From assembly GCA_021811155.1 (NCBI GenBank), contig JAJZPO010000025.1, positions 1 to 34,937 of the forward strand: a DNA stretch of 34,937 nucleotides, written 5' to 3'. Below the pieces are notes generated by a model. That model was not told the DNA's origin. It saw only the letters and a program-made list of their open reading frames with translations, and made no database searches. The stretch is from Bacillota bacterium (GTDB lineage: Bacteria; Bacillota; Desulfitobacteriia; Desulfitobacteriales; JAJXUE01). The first letter of the stretch is position 1; each line of letters opens with the position of its first letter. The translations under genes and the position numbers were made by a program. Below, piece by piece: positions 1-6,662 of the stretch.

Positions 1-43
1 AGAGGCGTTAAGAAGTTTTGCATGTTGAAGTTTGCCGCGGCAT

Positions 44-120
44 CAGATAACAAAGTATTCCCAACACTTGCCAAGATGAAAGCGGTTGGGACGCGTCGGG
101 AATACTTGATACGTTATCTG
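44..120. repeat. Hairpin repeat, copy 1 (attC-like)
   Basis: This is the first of three related long imperfect palindromes. The outer arms are CAGATAAC (44-51) and GTTATCTG (113-120). The inner arms are AGTATTCCC (54-62) and GGGAATACT (98-106). The loop shares segments around ACACTTG, GATG and GACGC with the other copies. The pairing may extend outward (GGCAT near 40, ATGCC after 120). The outer arms end in AAC and begin with GTT, as in integron attC sites, but the boxes do not match the attC consensus fully. It stands 97 bases before the CGGC gene. Confidence 0.8.
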
Positions 121-217
121 CAATGCCTAGGCCAATAATTTGTTTGTGCATGAAACATTTGTAGCGGGGGCTTCATTGGTGAGTATTTTAGGTTCTCAAA
201 AGGGAGAGTGAGGTATA

Positions 218-646
218 ATGAGAATTGGCATTTTGACTTGTTCTTCGGCAACCCAGGACTTAGGTTGTTCCTCGGTAAGTTGTTTACATGATTTAAGGAA
301 AAGAAAGGGTGCATTTGACAAATATCCTGCCGATGAGAAGATAGATCTTATTGGAATTATTAATTGCTCAGGTTGTCCAACTTTAGCAGGGCCGGAAAAG
401 TTATTGAGTCGGATTCGAGCATTAGTAGAATTTAGAATTGATGCCATTCACTTTTCATATTGTATAGATGCATTGTGTCCATATAAGGGTAAGTATAAGA
501 AATTGTTGGAGGAATATTTTCCCGGCATTGAAATTGTAATAGGTACTCATGAGGCTCATGTGACTCACGAACAGTTTCGAGAGGATGTCAAGGGACTATT
601 TTGCCAGTCAAAACGAACGATGGTAGACTTAATAAAGGGACAATAA
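218..646 (+). CDS. CGGC-type cysteine-rich protein
   Basis: This small soluble protein of 142 residues is predicted to bind a metal or act in redox chemistry; the function of the family is not established. Cysteines lie at residues 8, 17, 22, 50, 53, 82, 87 and 129. The pair at 50/53 sits in a CSGCPT motif, the counterpart of the CGGC signature. No signal peptide or membrane segment is visible. The start ATG has a purine-rich ribosome site (GGGAGAGTGAGG) just upstream. A second, GC-richer gene at 19750-20199 encodes a close paralog in which every one of these cysteines is conserved with a one-residue offset. This copy is flanked by hairpin repeats on both sides, which suggests it was moved as a unit. 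Family assignment rests on motif recognition. Confidence 0.85.
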   Translation: MRIGILTCSSATQDLGCSSVSCLHDLRKRKGAFDKYPADEKIDLIGIINCSGCPTLAGPEKLLSRIRALVEFRIDAIHFSYCIDALCPYKGKYKKLLEEYFPGIEIVIGTHEAHVTHEQFREDVKGLFCQSKRTMVDLIKGQ

Positions 647-712
647 TTTACCATTAAAATAATGGGTTTGCATCGGAACGGGAAAGTGTTTGGGCGGGAT
701 TTGCCGGCACAG

Positions 713-775
713 CAGATAACAAGGCATTCACGACACTTGTAAAGATGAATGCGGTTAGGACGCATCGTGAATGCC
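713..775. repeat. Hairpin repeat, copy 2 (attC-like)
   Basis: The left outer arm CAGATAAC (713-720) matches copies 1 and 3. The inner stem is a perfect 11-base inverted repeat (723-733 with 765-775). Its sequence differs from copy 1, but pairing is kept by paired changes. The right outer arm GTTATCTG is missing here. The repeat begins 66 bases after the CGGC gene. Between this copy and copy 3 (776-937) I see no convincing gene or RNA. Confidence 0.78.
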
Positions 776-937
776 TAAAAAGAGAGCATTTAACTGCTAT
801 AAGAGTTGTGGCTTTGTCATTACGAAGGAATTTCCAAAGAGACAATTTTCAGATGGCTCATATCAAGGTATATACGAGATGGCAGTAAACAGGAATCCCT
901 AAGTAATGAGATTGTTTATGCTAGCTCATCGCCACTT

Positions 938-1011
938 CAGATAACAGCGTATTCCCAACACTTGGCCATGATGGCTGCGATCAAGACGCGTCGTGAATAC
1001 GCGGAACGTTA
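938..1011. repeat. Hairpin repeat, copy 3, split by intron
   Basis: The left outer arm CAGATAAC (938-945) is intact. The inner stem is GCGTATTC (947-954) with GAATACGC (995-1002). The right outer arm reads only GTTA (1008-1011) before the sequence changes to the 5' end of a group II intron. By comparison with copy 1, the missing bases TCTG were displaced or lost by the insertion. Confidence 0.78.
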
Positions 1012-1400
1012 GTACGCCAAGATGCTTGGTTCTTCTTACAAGGTGAAAGTCCTTGTTGGGTAAGGCCTAACCAGCCACCCATATCGAGCGATGTGCCGAA
1101 ACTGGTAACAGTTAAGCAAAGTGTACACAGAGAACCATATAGGCCATAGGGGGGACCGTAACCCCCGAAGCAAATTCAGCCCCGTTAATTGGTGTTCGGA
1201 ACCGGACGAAGAGCAGGTGACCATGTGTTTAACGTCACAGAAGTCGATACAAAGGAATCACTAGAGGTGAGATTCCTGAGGACCTGTCGGGGTCAGAGAA
1301 CGTGGCATGTATGGAGAGAAGTATCAGGAACTTGGGAGACCCTGTAGGTTCCGGTAACTGCCGGTAAGCCTGACCAATCGAAGGGGAAATGGAGGTGGGT
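1012..1400 (+). mobile_element. Group II intron, 5' portion (truncated)
   Basis: The segment starts with GTACGCC, close to the usual intron start GTGYGCC. It continues with phrases typical of group II intron domain I, such as GGTGAAAGTCC, CCTAACCAGCC, GAAACTGGTAACAGT, CCGTAACCCCCGAAG and GGAACCGGACGAAGAGCAGG. The region is densely structured and has no plausible protein. No reverse transcriptase/maturase gene and no domain V/VI sequence follow within the next several kilobases. An unrelated gene (amj) begins where an intron-encoded protein would be expected. I read it as a 5' remnant. The class is not determined and the right boundary is approximate. Confidence 0.8.
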
Positions 1401-1402
1401 CC

Positions 1403-2197
1403 ATGGAAACCATCCTGTTAGAATTGCTGGTCTTAACGTTTGTCATCCACCTAATTGATACGCTTTCCTACTCGGTTAGGCTGAACTCAGTAAAAAGTGG
1501 ACAGTTTGCCTTGCCGTTTTCTCTGTTTAATCTATTCGTACTTGTTTCCCGGACAGCCAATACGTTCCAGGCTCCTTTAATTGGGGGGATAATTGGGGCC
1601 AGCATTTCCCGGGGAATTGACCCAATTGACGACCTGCGCAAGGTTATTTTTGCTGCCACGATTGGAACATTGTTTGGAATTCTTCTAATTCCCACGTTTC
1701 TCAAGGTATTTGAGATTGCAGTAAAACGTCTGGAAACCACTGGATCGGTTCCTTTCCTAGTTGTGGAAGCACTTCAGGTCAACAACATCAAGCGAATGGT
1801 GAAAAGCGCCACCAGACCCAGTAAGACGATGTTGCTGCGTCTTAGGTATCGGGAAATCCCAAAGAGATTGCTTATCATTAATGCATTGGTAACAGGGATC
1901 TATACAATAGGGGTTCTTGCTGCCAATTATTCTGCGCTACTGGTAACTGAACAGCACAGACTTGCGGCTGCCGGTTCATCGGGCCTGATCAATGGGCTTG
2001 CTACCATTTTGCTAACACTGTTCATAGATCCGAAGTCCGCAATAATTACAGATCAGGCGTTAAGGGGAAACAGACCGTACGGAGACGTCAAGGCCCTGGT
2101 GGTACTACTCATCACCACAAAACTACTTGGCACTCTGCTTGGACAGGTGTTGTTCTTACCGGCTGCAAAATTGATAGCCAGTTTTTACGGGTCGTGA
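1403..2197 (+). CDS. amj: Lipid II flippase Amj family protein
   Basis: This 264-residue polytopic membrane protein resembles Amj (YdaH, DUF2837) of Bacillus. That protein moves the peptidoglycan precursor lipid II across the membrane and can substitute for MurJ. Hydrophobic helices lie near residues 5-20, 35-65, 80-105, 155-180, 190-210 and 230-255. The N-terminal part has the family pattern of SYSVR near residue 23 followed by a LVSRTAN-like segment near 48. Length agrees with the family (about 260-270). The start has GGAGGTG five bases upstream. It lies directly behind the truncated group II intron, so its expression may now depend on sequence at the intron end. In Bacillus amj is stress-induced; no such regulation can be read here. 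Confidence 0.85.
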   Translation: METILLELLVLTFVIHLIDTLSYSVRLNSVKSGQFALPFSLFNLFVLVSRTANTFQAPLIGGIIGASISRGIDPIDDLRKVIFAATIGTLFGILLIPTFLKVFEIAVKRLETTGSVPFLVVEALQVNNIKRMVKSATRPSKTMLLRLRYREIPKRLLIINALVTGIYTIGVLAANYSALLVTEQHRLAAAGSSGLINGLATILLTLFIDPKSAIITDQALRGNRPYGDVKALVVLLITTKLLGTLLGQVLFLPAAKLIASFYGS

Positions 2198-2301
2198 CAT
2201 GGTGCATCTTATTGTTTTTGGGCTATCCAAGTGTCCGTTTTGTTCGTACAATAGAAGGCAACTATGCTCCGGATCGCTGGTTTAGAATTTAGGAGGTTTT
2301 T

Positions 2302-2931
2302 ATGCTAGGTACTGTCAACTTTGGTTTGTTCGTAATCTCAGGCATTCTTCTAAATATTACCCCGGGATCAGATACTATGTACATATTGGGTAAGAGTATC
2401 TCATTAGGAAGACGGGCCGGGATAGTTTCGGTACTGGGAATTTCTTCTGGTGCAGTAATCCACACAATTCTGGCAGCGCTTGGATTGTCAATTATTTTGG
2501 CCAAGTCGGCAATGGCCTTTAATATCGTCAAATATGCCGGAGCCATTTATCTAATTTACATGGGGGTTAGGGCCATAATATCCAAGCAGGGCCAAAACAA
2601 GTTGGATACCTCTGTGGAGGAGACCAGCCTGGCTAAAGTATATATACAGGGTCTGTTAACAAACCTTTTGAATCCGAAAGTCGCGCTATTCTTTCTTACG
2701 TTCTTGCCACAATTTGTTGATCCATACACTCAATACGGAGCCATATCATTCTTATTTCTAGGTGCCACATTTCTTACAACAGGGACTGTTTGGTGTTTGC
2801 TGCTTGCTATTTTTGCCTCCATGGCTACAGATACACATAGAAACAGCAATAAGGCATCGGCCTTGCTCAACAAATTCGCGGGTCTGATCTACATGCTCCT
2901 CGGATTAAACCTGATTCGTTCCAGGGCATGA
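2302..2931 (+). CDS. LysE/RhtB family exporter
   Basis: This 209-residue inner-membrane protein has about six hydrophobic segments and the pattern of the LysE/RhtB amino-acid exporters. The N-terminal NITPGSDTMYILGKSI motif (near residues 17-32) is the family signature. A second conserved part, TNLLNPKVALFFLTFLPQF, lies near residues 113-131. Family members export amino acids such as homoserine, threonine or lysine; the substrate here cannot be told. An AGGAGG site lies six bases before the ATG. The 104 bases between amj and this gene hold nothing recognised. No regulator gene (LysG-like) lies beside it. Confidence 0.9.
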   Translation: MLGTVNFGLFVISGILLNITPGSDTMYILGKSISLGRRAGIVSVLGISSGAVIHTILAALGLSIILAKSAMAFNIVKYAGAIYLIYMGVRAIISKQGQNKLDTSVEETSLAKVYIQGLLTNLLNPKVALFFLTFLPQFVDPYTQYGAISFLFLGATFLTTGTVWCLLLAIFASMATDTHRNSNKASALLNKFAGLIYMLLGLNLIRSRA

Positions 2932-3006
2932 AAATGCAAGGCGTTTCCTAACAACGTCATCCATGCAACCCGCCAAGATAAAAGTGCTGATTTGGGAGGT
3001 AATTTC

Positions 3007-3552
3007 ATGGGATCTGGGGTAATCGCATTTGGCGAGAGAATCGAATTGATTCTAGGCGACATAACTACAATTAAGGCAGATGCAATAGTTAATGCTGCCA
3101 ACAATAGCCTTCTAGGTGGCGGCGGCGTTGATGGGGCAATACACCGAGTGGGTGGAAAGGCGATTCTGGAAGAATGTATCCAAATCCGCAACAGGCAAGG
3201 GGGATGTGAAACCGGCGAAGCAGTAATCACGACTGCTGGAAATCTGCCTGCAAAGTATGTTATTCATACGGTAGGTCCGGTTTGGAACGGAGGGAAAAAC
3301 GGAGAGGAAGAGAGGCTACGCAACTGTTACAAGAATTCACTTCATCTGGCTAAAGAAAATGGCGCAAAAAACGTTGCCTTTCCGAATATCAGTACGGGGG
3401 TTTACAGATTTCCGAAAGACTTAGCTGCAAGAATTGCGATTGAAGAGGTAACGAACTTCTGCAAACAAAATGAGGACATCGAAAAGGTCGTATTTGCTTG
3501 TTTTAACCGGGAGAACTACGACATCTATCTCAGATTGCTAGAAAAACAGTAG
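3007..3552 (+). CDS. Macrodomain protein (ADP-ribose processing)
   Basis: This 181-residue single macrodomain resembles O-acetyl-ADP-ribose deacetylase YmdB. Family members bind ADP-ribose, and some remove it from proteins or nucleic acids. Visible motifs are [19 protein letters not shown] near residues 23-41, GEAVITTAG followed by YVIHTVGP near 70-90, and the [12 protein letters not shown] loop near 120-131. The fold fills the whole length with no extra domain. ATG 3007 is chosen because GGGAGG lies just upstream; an in-frame TTG 15 bases earlier overlaps that site. It stands alone between an exporter gene and a converging kinase gene, as would be expected of accessory or cassette-type cargo. 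Confidence 0.92.
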   Translation: MGSGVIAFGERIELILGDITTIKADAIVNAANNSLLGGGGVDGAIHRVGGKAILEECIQIRNRQGGCETGEAVITTAGNLPAKYVIHTVGPVWNGGKNGEEERLRNCYKNSLHLAKENGAKNVAFPNISTGVYRFPKDLAARIAIEEVTNFCKQNEDIEKVVFACFNRENYDIYLRLLEKQ

Positions 3553-3620
3553 TTTGGGAAAAACTGTACAGAATTCCACACGTGATTCATACAATTTGTC
3601 AAGTTTGATGTGCAATTGGA

Positions 3621-3651
3621 TTAACTCGGTGGCAATTAGCCTAAGAGTTAA
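3621..3651. repeat. Short inverted repeat after macrodomain gene
   Basis: TTAACTC (3621-3627) pairs with GAGTTAA (3645-3651). An inner GGC/GCC pairing leaves a symmetric 3x3 internal loop. There is no T-tract on the plus side. It carries AAC and GTT at its arms like an attC site but is much shorter than known attC sites. It could equally be a weak terminator between converging genes. Confidence 0.4.
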
Positions 3652-3660
3652 AGCCAGTGT

Positions 3661-4134
3661 TTACGGGTTTCGACTAACCACCTCTTCGCTCACAGACAAA
3701 TCCTGCGTGTAGATTATAATCTTATCCATACCTTCCGCACTGGTAGGCGGCTGCAGGGATTTATGAAGTGCTTTTATCACCGGTACAGGGACTTTACGAT
3801 CTCTTCTGGCGTTATGATGAAGTGCGACCTCTACTGGACAATTTACCCAATGTACGGTGACCTTTGCTCCCAAGTTTTTGGCCAAACTGACATATTTCCT
3901 GCGCCTTTCAACTGTGAGGTTAGTAGCATCGAAAATCACATCACTTTTCGAGGCAAGCATATATTGTATAATGCTGTCGGCCACCTCGAAAACCAGTTTA
4001 TCGTGTCTAACTTCGGATTCATCATTCCACAAGAATTTTCGAATGGAGTCAGTAGAGACCACAAATCCCTGAAAACTTTGGGCTAGGGTGGATTTTCCGC
4101 TTCCGGGAATACCACATAGCATATGGAACTGCAT
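3661..4134 (-). CDS. P-loop kinase, polynucleotide-kinase-like
   Basis: This 157-residue protein is a compact P-loop phosphotransferase of the AAA_33 / T4 polynucleotide kinase type. The Walker A motif GIPGSGKST lies at residues 8-16. A STDSIR segment (near 27-32) and an FDATNL motif (near 68-73) match the substrate-binding and catalytic parts of this group. An arginine-rich lid (HHNARRDRKVPVPVI) lies near 106-120. No phosphatase or ligase domain is attached. Members phosphorylate RNA or DNA 5' ends or small molecules; the substrate here is unknown. It lies on the opposite strand from its neighbours, facing the macrodomain gene. A GGAGGG lies close before the ATG. Confidence 0.82.
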   Translation of the reverse strand: MQFHMLCGIPGSGKSTLAQSFQGFVVSTDSIRKFLWNDESEVRHDKLVFEVADSIIQYMLASKSDVIFDATNLTVERRRKYVSLAKNLGAKVTVHWVNCPVEVALHHNARRDRKVPVPVIKALHKSLQPPTSAEGMDKIIIYTQDLSVSEEVVSRNP

Positions 4135-4278
4135 AGGCCCTCCAAGCTAGGCTAACTTTTCAGCATTATGGTGTGTAAACAATGGATGGAGTAAACGTTT
4201 TGCCTGCAAAAAGCAGCGCAGTTCCAAATCGCCTCAACGGAACGGAAACAAATAACACAACGGAAGCGGGTATTTTTC

Positions 4279-4842
4279 GTGGATTATATTAGCCTCGAGA
4301 CGGAGAGATTAGCGCTCAAGGTTTTGGACGGTTCATTTGCGCCAATGTTATTGGATTTTTTCACACGTAATAAGGACTTCCTCACACCGTGGGAATCCAT
4401 TAAAGAAAACGGATTTTACTCCCTGGATTTTCAAAGGGAGCAGCTGACAAATGAATTGCAGAAGATGGGTGATGATCGGCTATTTAAGGTTTGGCTTTTC
4501 GAGAAGGCAGATACGGGTTTTGACAAGCCAATCGGTTCGGTTGCACTAAATGAGATTGTCCGAGGTTGTTTTCATTCCTGTTTTCTTGGTTACAGAATGG
4601 ACGAGTACAAAAGGAACCAAGGTTATATGACGGAAGCTGTCGGAGCGGTAATTGATTACGGGTTCAACAAATTGGCCTTACATCGGATTGAGGCAAATAT
4701 CATGCCTCACAATAAAGCGTCTCTCAGGGTTGTGGAGAAACTTGGCTTTAACAGCGAAGGGCTAGCCAAGAAATACTTGAAGATAAACGGACGGTGGGAA
4801 GATCACATTCACATGGTACTGCGGAATGAATTGATGGAATAA
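4279..4842 (+). CDS. GNAT acetyltransferase, RimJ-like
   Basis: This 187-residue GNAT-fold N-acetyltransferase is of the RimJ/RimL kind, which use acetyl-CoA to acetylate protein N-termini or small amines. The N-terminal ETERLALKVL segment, the GYRMDEYKRNQGYMTEAV acetyl-CoA loop region near residue 105, and the C-terminal NKASLRVVEKLGFNSEG segment near 147-163 are typical. The start codon is GTG with no strong ribosome site visible, so the start is uncertain. The 144 bases between it and the divergent kinase gene contain a short GTTCC/GGAAC hairpin and no identified promoter. Substrate unknown. Confidence 0.88.
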   Translation: MDYISLETERLALKVLDGSFAPMLLDFFTRNKDFLTPWESIKENGFYSLDFQREQLTNELQKMGDDRLFKVWLFEKADTGFDKPIGSVALNEIVRGCFHSCFLGYRMDEYKRNQGYMTEAVGAVIDYGFNKLALHRIEANIMPHNKASLRVVEKLGFNSEGLAKKYLKINGRWEDHIHMVLRNELME

Positions 4843-4847
4843 GGGAT

Positions 4848-5264
4848 TTATCTGAGGCGTTGCTCCACCATCGCTAGACTGATGCTTGCACTGTTATCCC
4901 GGTTTGTGGTTAAATCGGAGTTTTCGAACTGGTTTCCAACCACCGTGCCAACAGCAACTTTTCGAATATTTAGCTTCGAGGGACCTGAAACCTCTTCAAG
5001 TTCAAAACCTGCCGTTGTTTTGCTCCAGGTTACTTTATACAGGACAGATGAGATTTTGACAAAGTCGCTTTCAAAGACCTCTACACCGTTAACGTCTGCC
5101 AAACCGGTCCACTGAAGCAGTTCAAATTTTCCTATGGGTTCCCAGGATCGACGTGGCACGCTAACTGCAAACGGGGCCAGACTCTGTACATCAAAACTTA
5201 TCGCCTGCGGTTTTAACATTTGCTGTTTGACCTTATCCCAAACCCTAAATTTCAGCTCTTTCAA
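4848..5264 (-). CDS. YopX family phage protein
   Basis: This 138-residue protein begins with the pattern of the YopX family, small proteins of phages and prophages of low-GC Gram-positives. The N-terminal KFRVWDKVKQQM segment, the LLQWTGLADVNGVEVFESDFV segment in the middle, and the later VGTVVGNQFEN segment are the recognisable parts. The role of YopX proteins is unknown. The last 25 residues or so (serine- and asparagine-rich) are not typical and may be a changed tail. The start is a TTG with a weak ribosome site. It ends five bases from the converging GNAT gene. No other phage gene is seen, so this is an isolated remnant or cargo gene. Confidence 0.8.
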   Translation of the reverse strand: MKELKFRVWDKVKQQMLKPQAISFDVQSLAPFAVSVPRRSWEPIGKFELLQWTGLADVNGVEVFESDFVKISSVLYKVTWSKTTAGFELEEVSGPSKLNIRKVAVGTVVGNQFENSDLTTNRDNSASISLAMVEQRLR

Positions 5265-5286
5265 GACGAGGAAACCCCCTTTTAAA

Positions 5287-5317
5287 CTGCGTAAAGCTTT
5301 ATTAGAAAGTTACGCAG
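5287..5317. repeat. Inverted repeat at island edge
   Basis: CTGCGTAA (5287-5294) pairs with TTACGCAG (5310-5317), and CTTT/AAAG pairs inside with a five-base loop. No T-tract follows on either strand, so it is not a clear terminator. It lies upstream of the YopX gene and near the point where the DNA turns GC-richer. Confidence 0.5.
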
Positions 5318-5429
5318 GAAGGAGGGATATTGAGAGGGTCTGAACACTTGTATCTTTTTCCATTGGGAAAAATGACTGATGTATATTGTTGCGGTAAAGG
5401 TATAATCTCTAATTTCGGAGGAGTTGGCT

Positions 5430-5744
5430 ATGGTGGAAAAGTCGCAGGAACATGCCGGCCAGGTAGAAGTACGGGGTTTACTCTTTCTGAAAAAAATATT
5501 TGAGGAACGTAACTTGTCCTTCCCACATTACGTGACACTGGAGCAGCCATGCTCAGCCAGGGAGTTCGCTGAGTTTTTGGAACTGCCGCTGGACAAGATC
5601 GAAGCCGTTTTTGTCAACGGCAAGGCCCACTCGTTGGAGGATGGATGGGTCAACCCTGGCGACCGGGTGACCTTTCTTTCCCCAGGCACTCCTGGACCTC
5701 ACCGTTTTTTGTTGGGGATTGCCCGGATGCCGGACGAAAAATAG
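5430..5744 (+). CDS. MoaD/ThiS-fold (ubiquitin-like) protein
   Basis: This 104-residue protein shows the beta-grasp pattern of MoaD/ThiS sulfur carriers: VEVRGLLFLKKIF at the start, a helix SAREFAEFL, then EAVFVNGKAHSLEDGWVNPGDRVTFLSPG. True sulfur carriers end in Gly-Gly right after that last strand. This protein instead runs on for about 18 residues (to MPDEK) and has no terminal GG, so it cannot be activated as a standard carrier without processing. It may be a binding or regulatory relative. The ATG at 5430 is preferred over an in-frame TTG at 5424 because GGAGG at 5417-5421 is at the right distance. A possible -10 TATAAT lies at 5401-5406. Confidence 0.75.
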   Translation: MVEKSQEHAGQVEVRGLLFLKKIFEERNLSFPHYVTLEQPCSAREFAEFLELPLDKIEAVFVNGKAHSLEDGWVNPGDRVTFLSPGTPGPHRFLLGIARMPDEK

Positions 5745-5789
5745 GTGTTGCCGCGGAGAGGATTTGTATCAAAGAAAGGGGCTGCAGTT

Positions 5790-6383
5790 GTGGCAATTGA
5801 CGAAAAATTGAAAAAGCAATTGGAGTTTATCATAGAGATTGACAAGCTGAAACAGGTATTCAGGCAAAGCTTTCTTACGTGTGAACCGCGGCATGAGAAT
5901 GATGCTGAGCATTCCTGGCACCTGGCGGTAATGGCCATCTTGCTGGCCGAGCACGCAGAGGGGAATGTTGATGTGTCAAAAGTGATCAAAATGGTTTTGA
6001 TCCATGATATTATTGAGATCGATGCTGGAGACACTTACTGCTACGACGATGTTGCAGGTCTGGACAAAGCTGAGCGGGAACAAAAGGCTGCAGTCCGCTT
6101 ATTTCACATCTTGCCCTCAAGTCAGGCAGAGGAACTCAACAACCTCTGGCAGGAGTTTGAGGAACGGCAGACCCCTGAGGCGCGCTTTGCTGCTGCCCTG
6201 GACCGGCTGCAGCCCTTACTGCTCAATTACCTGACCGAAGGCAAGTCTTGGCAAGCTCACGGCATCAACAGTGAACAGGTGCTTAAACGCAATAGGCATA
6301 TTGGGGACAGTTCGCCGGCTTTGTGGGCATATGCCGAAGGAATTATCGAGGATGCGGTAGCTAAGGGTTACTTGGCAAGGTAA
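5790..6383 (+). CDS. HD domain phosphohydrolase (YfbR/HDDC2-like)
   Basis: This 198-residue metal-dependent phosphohydrolase is of the HD superfamily and closest in pattern to YfbR-type 5'-deoxynucleotidases. Metal ligands visible are H41 in NDAEHSWH, H72-D73 in IHDIIEIDAGD, and D in AALDRLQPL near residue 136. E76 and G80-D81 follow the family layout. The likely role is dephosphorylation of nucleoside monophosphates in the cytoplasm. The GTG start at 5790 has AGGGG eight bases upstream; an in-frame TTG at 5745 lacks a good site. It follows the MoaD-like gene by 45 bases, so the two may be co-transcribed. Confidence 0.87.
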   Translation: MAIDEKLKKQLEFIIEIDKLKQVFRQSFLTCEPRHENDAEHSWHLAVMAILLAEHAEGNVDVSKVIKMVLIHDIIEIDAGDTYCYDDVAGLDKAEREQKAAVRLFHILPSSQAEELNNLWQEFEERQTPEARFAAALDRLQPLLLNYLTEGKSWQAHGINSEQVLKRNRHIGDSSPALWAYAEGIIEDAVAKGYLAR

Positions 6384-6471
6384 GGCTCGGCCCCAGTCAA
6401 TTCCATGACGGGATGGGCAAAGAAGCCTCCTAGTCTCGCAAGCACTGTGTTCGTCCGCCCAGGGAACTGGT

Positions 6472-6501
6472 TTGACAAATTTCGCGAAGTTACCTTATTA
6501 T
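6472..6501 (+). promoter_or_regulatory. Sigma-A promoter
   Basis: TTGACA (6472-6477) and TATTAT (6496-6501) are separated by 18 bases, a near-consensus vegetative promoter. It precedes an AGGAGGGG ribosome site and a short gene remnant overlapping the Nudix gene. It is probably the main promoter for the Nudix gene. Confidence 0.75.
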
Positions 6502-6530
6502 GGAGATAGAAAGAGCAGGAGGGGATAAGA

Positions 6531-6662
6531 TTGGCGACTATTACCCCAGAGATGAAAGAGATGGTAGCAAATTTCCAATGCTTATCCTGCTGGAATACCC
6601 GCCAGGCTTTTTCCTTCCCGGTTAATTTTCAGAAAGGCAGAGGGTGGCTTAATGGAAAATAA
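6531..6662 (+). pseudogene. Remnant of PPOx-type flavin-binding gene
   Basis: A 43-codon frame starts at TTG 6531 behind an excellent ribosome site (AGGAGGGG at 6517-6524). Its first 17 residues, MATITPEMKEMVANFQC, match the usual beginning of small pyridoxamine 5'-phosphate oxidase family proteins of anaerobes. The rest does not follow the family and stops after 43 residues, overlapping the Nudix ATG. I read it as a gene that lost most of its body by deletion or frameshift. It may now serve as a leader that couples translation to the Nudix gene. The family call is from memory of the N-terminal pattern. Confidence 0.5.

Noticed and set aside
44-1011. CRISPR array made of the three repeats
   Set aside because: The spacing is irregular (hundreds of bases), a whole gene lies between copies 1 and 2, and the inner stems differ in sequence, so this is not a CRISPR array.
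806-1012. Small plus-strand protein of 68 residues
   Set aside because: It runs through hairpin repeat 3 and ends at the intron start, has no ribosome site and shows no family pattern.
1036-1224. Minus-strand ORF inside the intron
   Set aside because: The sequence is structured intron RNA; the open frame is a by-product.
2935-3000. A further attC-like site around CCTAACAACG behind the exporter gene
   Set aside because: The left half looks suggestive, but no matching right arm with GTT was found.
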